A stretch of DNA of 64,000 bases, taken from Zygnema cylindricum (taxonomy: Eukaryota > Streptophyta > Zygnematophyceae > Zygnematales > Zygnemataceae). Each line of letters begins with the position of its first letter. Within the stretch, counting starts at the first letter, position 1. The stretch lies in assembly GCA_037447655.1 (NCBI GenBank), contig JBBHKE010000893.1:495186-559185 (forward strand), written 5' to 3'. The notes beneath the pieces were generated by a model. It worked only from the letters and a program-made list of their open reading frames with translations, was not told the DNA's origin and searched no databases. Positions 57,015 to 64,000 of the stretch are shown here, piece by piece. The translations under genes and the position numbers were made by a program.

Positions 57015-59312
57015 GGTAGAAAATGCCGACCTTCTTCAGCCATGACATCCTTCATGGGCGTAAAATGCCGACACTTCTTCAGCCAAGACATCCTTCATGG
57101 GCAGTAAAATGCCAGGCACTTCTTCAACCATGACATCCTTCATGGGCGAGAATGTCAGCATTCGCTTCCACATCCTTCATGGGCGATGCCAGCTCTTCTT
57201 CCATGGGCATCCTTCATGGGCGGTGATGCCAGCACTTCTTCAACCATGACATCCTTCATGGGCGAGTGCCCAGCACTTCTTCAATGACATCATGCGTAAT
57301 GCCGACCTTCTTCAACCGCGGCATCCTTCATGGGCGGTAAAATGCGGCTTCTTTTCAACCATGACATCCTTCATGGGTAGTAGATACGACCTTCTTCAGC
57401 CATGACATCCTTCATGGGCGTAAATCCAGACTCTTTACCATGACATCCTTCATAGGCGTAAATGCGGCACTTGTTCAGCCATGACATCCTTATGGACGTA
57501 AAATGCCCGCTTCTTCAGCCATAACATCCCCATGGGCAGTAAAAATGACATCTTTCATGGGCAGTAAAATGACCGGCATTCAACCATGACATCCTGCGGG
57601 CAGAATGCCGACATTCTTAACCATGACATCCTTCATGGGTAGTAGAATGCCAGCACTTTTCAGCCATGACATCCTATGGGTACAATGCCCGAACCTTCAG
57701 CCATGACATCCTTCATGGGCAGAGAATACCGACACTTTCGGACTCGCTGGGCATAAAATGCCGGCACTTCATCTCCATAACATCCTTCAGGCGTGAATGC
57801 CCGACACTTCTTCAGCTGACATCCTTCATGGGCAGTGATGCCTACTTCTTTAACCATGACATCCTTCATGGGCAATACAATGCTCGACACTTCTTCAGCT
57901 GACATCTTCATGGGCATAAAATGCCGACGCTTTTCAGCCAAGACATCCCATGGGCAGTAAAATGCCGGCACTTTTCAACCATGACATCTTCATGGGCAGT
58001 AGAATGCTCAGCACTTCTTTATATGACATCCTTCATGGGCAGTAAATCCAGCTCTTTTCAGCCGCGGCATCCTTCATGGGCAGTGAATGCCGCTTCTTCA
58101 ACCGGCATCCTTCATGGGCGTAGAATGCCAACACTTCTTCAGCCATGACATCCTTCATGACTGTAGAATGCCGACACTTTTCAGCAACATCCTTCGGGCG
58201 GTAAAATGCCGCACTTCTTTAGCCAGGCATCCGTCATGGGCGGTAAACAAACTGTACAGCATCCTATGGGCAGTAGAATGCGCGACACTTCTTCAATATG
58301 ACATCCTTCATGGGCAATGAATGCCAGCGCTTCTTTAGCCTGACATCATGGCATAAATGCCCGGCATTCAGCCATGCCCTTCATGGCATATTGACACTTC
58401 TTCAGCCTGCATCCTTCGAGGCAGTAAAATATGACTTCTTTCATGGGCAGTGCGGCACTTCTTCAACCGACTCCTTCGCGGCAGTGAATGCCGACACTCT
58501 AACCATGCATCCTACATGGGTGTAGAATGCCGGCACTTTTCAGCCATGACATCCTTCATGGGCAATACAATGCCGACACTCTTCAACCATGACATCCTTC
58601 ATGGGCAGTAGAATGCCCGACACTTAGGCCATGAAATCCTTCATGGGCATAAAATGCCGACACTTCTTCATCATAGCATCCTTCAGGGGGTGAATGCCCG
58701 ACACTTCTTCAGCCATGCATCTCTGGGCAGTGAATGCCAACACTTCTTTAGCCATGACATCCTTCATGGGCGATAAAATGCCGGCCTTGGTGCCTGACTA
58801 TCTGGGCAATAAAATGCCCATCACTTCTTCAGCCATGACATCCTTCATGGGCAGTAAAATGCCTGGCACTCCTTCAGCCATGACATCTTTCATGGGCAGT
58901 AAAATGCCCGGCACTTCTTCAACCATGACATCCTTTATGGGCAATAGAATGTCCGGCACTTCTTCAGCCATGACATCCTTCATAGGTAGTAAAATTCCAG
59001 CACTTCTTCAACCATGACATCCTTCATGGGCAGTAGAATGCCCGGCACTTCTTCAGCCATGACATCCTTCATGGGCAGTAGAATGCCCGGCACTTCTTCA
59101 GCCATGACATCCTTCATGGGCAGTAAAATGCCCGGCACTTCTTTAGCCATGACATCCTTCATGGGCAGTAAAATGCCCGGCACTTCTTCAGCCATGACAT
59201 CCTTCATGGGCAGTAGAATGCCCGACTTTTCTTCAGCCATGACATCCTTCATGGGTAGTAGAATGCCCGACACTTCTTCAGCCATGACATCCTTCATGGG
59301 CAGTAGAATGTC
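57015..59312. repeat. 45-bp minisatellite, about 50 units
   Basis: The unit is a 45-mer including ATGCCCGGCACTTCTTCAGC, CATGACATCCTTC and ATGGGCAGT. The right third (about 58820-59312) is almost homogeneous. The left two thirds contain many short deletions and substitutions, so the period varies. Because 45 is divisible by 3, the homogeneous part is open on both strands: the minus strand at 59339-58980 would give tandem MKDVMAEEVPGILLP, 15 residues per unit. No promoter, intron or flanking domain supports a protein, so it is annotated as a repeat. Confidence 0.9.
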
Positions 59313-59564
59313 GAAAGGCAAGACGTCTACAAATGTCACGCAAGGTTATGCGACGTCCAAAGCATTTTTTAGCAATTTAGTGCGTCATCACAGATTGTAC
59401 ACGGTTGACAACCATCACAGGCATTGTTAGCGGATACAATCGTCATACCCTTAAGTGACAACTTTGATTGTAATACATAGAGACACATGAAATCCGGGTC
59501 CGGCGGATCTGTGATAAAATACAAAGTAAGTTGGCTAAGTTACAAGTACATAGGGACATACCCT

Positions 59565-59989
59565 AAGCTTCACATGTGCGAATTGATGTCAAGAGAAAGT
59601 GCCACCTGTTTCATAACGTATATTGAAAATGTTGACAATGATTGTTGCCATACATGGAAATGTGAAGACAGCAGTCATTCATTTAAAAAACAAAAAGGCA
59701 TGGGAATCATACTGTCCATGTGAAGTGCAGTACAGTACTACAGTATAGTTTGTCCACTTGGAAAGTAATCTTGTCGTTGTACATCTTTGGCTGCGTTCAT
59801 AAATCAGTTGTTAGCTGGTGGGAGTGTCGTACAAAAATTAGAGTGTATGTATAATGCGACTTCTTTGTAACGTATGCACTAAAGTAATAAGATCGGTTTA
59901 GTTCAGAAGAATCCCGTATAATTTGCATTTTAAATTTGTAAAAGCCTGTGTATTGATGTGCACCGTAAATTTGAAGTTTTTACTTTTTA
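59565..59989. other. Spacer with no recognised feature
   Basis: AT-rich, with a short frame through 59487-59723 that resembles nothing known to me. Confidence 0.4.
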
Positions 59990-60370
59990 ACCTACTTGTT
60001 CAAATCGCGCGATTTTTTCATTTTTTCAAGTTTCTTCGTATTGTACGTGACTTTTGAAAAAATCGCAAAAAAACGTCAATTGTAAGCTGAACGGTCAATT
60101 TACGGAAAACGTACAAACAAATTACGGTAAGTGTACGGTTTTTTACAGAAATTATACGGAAGTTGACGAAAAGATACAATGCACTTATCGGTACTTTCTG
60201 CTCTGTAAACCGAACAGAATGTTCACAAATATGTACGGAATTTTATCGTACATCTACGGACATATCAAAATAAGACGTTGCAGCGTCACACTATTTGCGC
60301 GTAAATGTGTACGAACGTCTTCTGGAAATTTTTGAAAAGAAAAGCCGCCATGAAAACTTGAACAGTTGAA
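59990..60370. repeat. Left subterminal region of the hAT element
   Basis: It aligns with 23880-24340. It is dense in TACGG, GTACGG and TTACGGAAA words in both orientations, as expected of subterminal binding sites. It is followed by AAAGCCGCCATGAAAAC. The transposase reading frame begins about 170 bp later. Confidence 0.6.
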
Positions 60371-60545
60371 ATCGAATCTTGAAAGAAGACGCCATTATTG
60401 ACGCCACGGTAGTAGACATTGAAACTGCCGTAGAAGCCGTTGGCGAAGAAGTCACAAACCTCCAAAGACGCATCCATGCATAAAGTTCGATGAGAGGAGT
60501 GGGACCGCGAGAAGGCTCCAGACGGTGGGATTCTAATAGCCAATC

Positions 60546-62455
60546 GGTTATTTGTTTGTATTTACTGTAATTTCGAGTTTACCGCCTAAGCAACTAGGAT
60601 CAAAAATCATCTCATTGGAAATGTCAAGTGTGGAGGGATTAGAGTTTGCACAATGTGTCCAAGTGAGGTGAAGGAGGAGTTTATTGCGGCTGACAAAGGA
60701 TAATCCGCTAATTCCTTTGAGAAACGTGTACTCCATGACCTGGAAGAACTCACGTGCATATTTCCACTGACTCCAAGGACCAGAGCAAGAGTTGTTCAAC
60801 GAGAATACAAAATGCATTTAGCATGCAAAACAAGAAAGAGGTAGATTTAGCTTATGCCATGGTTTTCTAAGCTAAAGGATTGTCGTTAGACTTTTAGATG
60901 ACCCATGTTTCAAGGCAACGGTGAAGAAGACTGGTGATAGAGGTGTGAATCACAAGTTACCAATCCGTAGTGCAATGAGAAATCGTCTCCTATTACAGAC
61001 CAAGGCGAATGTGATGAAGGATTTGTCAAGTTATGTGGAATCCATTCAGGTCACCGGTGCCACAATCACATCAGATGGGTGGACAGTAGTAGATGCAAGT
61101 TCTTTGCTAAATATTTTGGTTGTCACCTCGAAAGGTGACATGCTCCTGACCGCAGAGGACACTAGTGGACGAACGAAGAATGTCGACTACATTTGTGCAG
61201 TTTTGGAAATGGGAATACTTGTGATACAGGTGGAGAATGTGGTGCAAATTGATACCGATTCTACCCCAATGAATAAGGTTGCAGCCTCGTTGCTCGTTGC
61301 AAAGCACCCTTCTATCACGTGGACGCCATGCGCTGCACATATACTAGACTTGATGTTGAAAGATTAGAGTAGGTTGACCTTTATCTCCAAACGTGTCCGA
61401 GAGACAAAAGAAATTATAAGATTCATCACTAATCATAGCATGAGTGTAGCCAATGTTAATAAAATTTCTGAACTGCGGCTTCTTAAGCCTGAAGAGACTA
61501 GGTTTGCTAGAAATTTAGTTATGTTCCAGACGATATTAGATGTGAAAGAGAGTCAGGAGCTGTTGATGTTCGATGACAAATTCAAGGAATGAGTGGGTAA
61601 GCATATATACATGACAAAGGGGGCTAAAATTAGGTGCTACATTTTGAGCACGAAGTTTTGGGATAGAGTGACCGAGGTCGTGTCAATATCAGAACATCTA
61701 GTGCGCTTGATGAGGGATTGCAACGCGGTTGATGAGGAATTGCGATAGAGGTGGCCCAAATGTTGGGAAGGTTTACCGCGGTTTTTACGCCATTGAACAG
61801 GTTTTGGATAATTTAGCTTGCGCTGTAAGAGATAATATTCATGAGTGCATTCATATTTTGGAAGAGTTTCATGGTTGGCGAGGTGGAAGATGGCGCATAG
61901 CCCCATTTATGAGGTCGGCTTTGTACTCGATCCGGAGTATCAAAGTCATGCATATCTGCAACGTGCAAACGTGAGAGTTATGGAAGGTTTTCAGATAATG
62001 TTTAAGAGGATGCTTCTAAATGTGGAGGAGCAAGAAGATGCCCGCATAGAGTTGTCAAAATATAGAGGATTTGAGGGAGTTTTTGGTAGGGAAGTGACAA
62101 TTTCTTGTGCAAAAAAGATGCCAGCGTGAAAATGTTGGTAAGAGTTTGGGTTTGCCGCCCCTATCTTGCAGAAGGTAGCAGTCAAAATACTTGCACAGTG
62201 CTCAGCTGCCAGCTCCTGTGAGCGGAATTGGTCGACATATGACCATATTCACTCTAAAAAAAGAAATAGGTTAATGGCTAAAGGCGCTAATGATCTCCTA
62301 TGGGTTTTCACTAACCTCAGAATTTTAAAGAAGACTAAGGATGTCAGCTATGAAGAGAATTTGATAGAATGGGAAGAAGAGGAAGGGGAGGTTAGGGAAG
62401 AGGATACAGATGAAGACATGATGGACTTCAATGTAAGGGAAGATGATTTTAAGTA
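60546..62455 (+). pseudogene. hAT transposase, decayed (BED, DUF659, C-terminal dimerisation domain)
   Basis: A BED-type finger at 60556-60690 (CIYCNFEF, RIKNHLIGNVKCGGIRVC) contains an in-frame TAA and another after AADKG. From 60921 to 61367 an uninterrupted frame holds the DUF659-type catalytic region: KLPIRSAMRNRLL, TSDGWTVVDASSLLNILVV, TDSTPMNKVAASLL and WTPCAAHILDLMLKD. After a stop, ISKRVRETKEIIRFITNHS and KPEETRFARNLVMFQTIL (61374-61592) follow in an open frame, then frameshifted pieces to 62129. The last frame, 62166-62456, has the dimerisation motif CSAASSCERNWSTYDHIHSKKRNRL and an acidic tail. Domain order and spacing fit plant hAT transposases of about 650-700 residues. At least five stops or frameshifts make it inactive. 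It could once have mobilised the related elements at 23880 and 37028. Confidence 0.85.
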
Positions 62456-62589
62456 AAAATAGATGAAGGACATATATGTATTTCTTTTCTGGTTTAATGT
62501 GTTTTTTTTTTTTATTAACATGTTACGTCGTGCAATGTTGAATGATGAAAAATGTCATCTGCATATTGCCTGTGTTTTTTTTTTAAGTC

Positions 62590-62815
62590 GCATGCTCTCA
62601 GAGAGGTAGAGAGAGAATGCCATGGCTGCTTGTCAGATAGTCTGAGACAAAGAAACAATATCATTCTGACAAAAAGGAGGCGATAGTCTGAGACAAGGCA
62701 AACAATATTATTATGACAAAAAAAACGCCATTGCCTAGGATTTGAACGTGGTCCTACAGTTTCTCATAGTACCCTTAGAGAGCGTCGTCCGTTACTTGTT
62801 GATGTAGATGTCCCG
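62590..62815. repeat. LTR-like fragment with a tRNA-like block
   Basis: GCCATGGCTGCTTGTCAGA resembles the GCCATGGCTGCCTATGCTG of LTR D. On the minus strand CGTTCAAATCC (62748-62738) matches the B-box, and an A-box-like stretch lies at 62790-62772. The minus strand reads TTTTTT soon after, as a polymerase III terminator would. No other LTR parts are evident. Confidence 0.45.
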
Positions 62816-62829
62816 ATACACATATGAGG

Positions 62830-63180
62830 TGTGATAATTATTTAAATAATCAAAATTTTCTACCGCTTATTTAACGGAAAGTGTACAAACAGCGGTACAT
62901 GTTGAATTCAATTATTTTAACATGTACGGATTTGAACGGACAAAAAATCATCAACGATTTTTACGATTTTTTCAAATCGACCTCTCCAGTTTCTACGTAT
63001 TGTACGCGTGTTTGAATCGTGTGTAAAATGCGTTTTGAACAACTATGCTTTTTAACCTAAGATTTTTAGTTTTTTACAGCCAAATAGCCCATGCAGTATG
63101 GGCTTTGTGCATATTGTACAACAACTCATGTTGTATGCATATTGTATGGACCTACTATAACGCAGTATAAAATTATGTTG
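62830..63180. repeat. Right subterminal region of the hAT element
   Basis: It aligns with 24370-24800 (ATTTAACGG, AACGATTTTTACGATTT, GGGCTTTGTGCATATTGTA, GCATATTGTATGG). With 59990-60370 it brackets the transposase pseudogene and so outlines an element of about 3.2 kb. Confidence 0.55.
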
Positions 63181-63249
63181 CCAATGTGGTACACGATTCT
63201 TCGCTCTGCAGCAGGTGTCCAATTTTCGTACACACTAAATTACTTGCTA

Positions 63250-63746
63250 CACCGCGAATCGTGATTATGTAAAATAATTCCGTCGTCCAAATTTTGACTC
63301 TATCACCCTAAATAGAGTACATAATTCTATATATTTTTTTACATTATTTAAGGTAATTTTTGAATCAGCATTAACAACTCTAATATAGTGCCGTTTTAAA
63401 AAGTGTGGCGTACGCTCAATGTCTGACCGTGCAAAATTGTACTTTATAAACTAGAATGTACAAAAAATGATTTAATACAGGTCGTTATCATGTAACGGCA
63501 TTTTTACAAACCGCCTAATGCAAACGTCATAATGTCATGAAACTGTACGTCTTGTCAGGTTCTGTACGTTCACCTAATTTACAGTAAAGATATCAGCGCC
63601 GATAATTAGTACGGAAAGAAACCCAAATTAGAGTTATTGATAAATTAGAGTAAAACTTGTTTTTGAAAAAAAATGATTACACAAAATAGAGTTGATAACT
63701 CTAATTATTTGTTCTCATTTTTTTACTCTAATTACGATTCGCTGTG
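63250..63746. mobile_element. 497-bp MITE, copy 2, inverted relative to copy 1
   Basis: It starts CACCGCGAATCGTGATTATG and ends, reversed, CACAGCGAATCGTAATTAG. It is preceded by TA and followed by AA, a one-base decay of the TA duplication. The interior (TAAAGTACAATTTTGCA, ATTATGACGTTTGCAT on its minus strand) matches copy 1. The length is identical to copy 1. Confidence 0.8.
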
Positions 63747-64000
63747 AACTGTTCTCCGTGAATCGCTACTTGCGTCAATGACTCTAATTACGGTACCCCG
63801 TTTTTTTTAACCAAATTCTCAAATAGAATCAATAAAAACCCTTTAAAAAACAAAGGGAATCGCTAATCGCAGAGACGATTTTTGCTGCGCGCAGGTAGTT
63901 GTCAGAAATTGTACATTTGAAGTACAGTTTCGTACAAGCTACGTACCTTCGAGGTAAGATTTGACGGTCAATCCGTCGAACAACTTTGACTGGCGGATTA
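63747..64000. other. Terminal stretch, no gene recognised
   Basis: Another GTGAATCGCTACTTGCG...CTCTAATTACGGTACC fragment directly follows the MITE, probably a broken relative. Nothing else is recognised. Confidence 0.4.

Larger units (their letters stand above)
55623..59564. mobile_element. Terminal-inverted-repeat element carrying a MITE and a minisatellite
   Basis: It starts AGGGTATGTCCC (55623) and ends GGGACATACCCT (59564), a perfect 12-bp terminal inverted repeat. Bases 55656-55766 plus 56267-56570 match 1-300 and the reverse complement of 700-1110, and 59330-59564 matches 390-610. Compared with that relative, this copy has a 497-bp MITE at 55768-56264 and about 2.7 kb, mostly the 45-bp array, inserted between arm and end. 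No transposase is seen, and a target duplication could not be identified. Confidence 0.6.

Noticed and set aside
57015-59312. CRISPR-like array of regularly spaced repeats
   Set aside because: Units are directly tandem with no unique spacers, the context is eukaryotic transposon DNA, and no cas-like genes exist.
58980-59430. Repeat protein genes on both strands of the 45-bp array
   Set aside because: Openness follows from the period being a multiple of three. There is no start context, flanking domain or intron structure. Kept only as a finding to test.
60548-60817. Minus-strand open frame
   Set aside because: Shadow of the plus-strand BED finger of the hAT transposase.

Overview
The window is eukaryotic nuclear DNA from the green-plant lineage. 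The evidence is a 14-exon gene with GT-AG introns whose phases agree at every junction, plant-type Ty1/copia retrotransposons, plant-type hAT and Mutator-like transposases, and kinase domains of the receptor-like/TKL type. The charophyte alga Chara or another early-diverging streptophyte is my best guess from the repeat load and the PAS-hybrid kinase. That is inference, not something the sequence proves. A 10-N assembly gap lies at 4484-4493.

Layout. 1-1110: inverted-repeat element. 1407-3494 (possibly to 3773): gene fragment with two tandem degenerate kinase-like exons of nearly equal length (753 and 759 nt), both phase 0-0. 3960-4493: polypyrimidine tract ending in the gap. 4810-32893: a copia graveyard of five elements. 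A (minus, 4810-7255) is inserted in E (plus, 7256-9486). Next comes B (minus, 9542-15598), then a stray reverse-transcriptase (RT) block. D (plus, 16016-16430 continuing at 28065-32893) is split by C (minus, 16431-28064, two 848-bp LTRs, near-matching 5-bp target duplications). C is itself interrupted by a solo LTR (19192-20239) and by about 5 kb of unrelated repeats (21285-26360). The five long LTR copies carry a tRNA-like A-box/B-box block on the strand opposite to the element.

32900-40260 is intergenic and repeat-rich. It holds an 1124-bp non-autonomous hAT element with a perfect 8-bp target duplication (37028-38151) and several small tandem repeats. 40265-48969 is the only convincing intact host gene: a cytosolic-looking PAS hybrid histidine kinase with HisKA, HATPase and receiver domains, modelled as 14 exons and 897 residues. 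It would autophosphorylate on His471 and pass phosphate to Asp783 of its own receiver, feeding a multistep phosphorelay. A 197-bp TA-flanked MITE sits in one intron.

51257-54285 (minus) is a decayed MULE transposase in the order FAR1-like domain, DDE transposase core, SWIM finger, zinc knuckle, then an OTU-type cysteine protease with its catalytic motif residues present. 55623-59564 is a terminal-inverted-repeat element related to 1-1110. It carries a nested 497-bp MITE and about 2.3 kb of a 45-bp minisatellite. 59990-63180 is a decayed autonomous hAT element (BED finger, DUF659, C-terminal dimerisation domain), of which 23880-24800 looks like a deletion derivative. A second copy of the 497-bp MITE lies at 63250-63746.

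Apart from the histidine kinase and the kinase-like exons, almost everything recognisable is mobile DNA or simple repeat.
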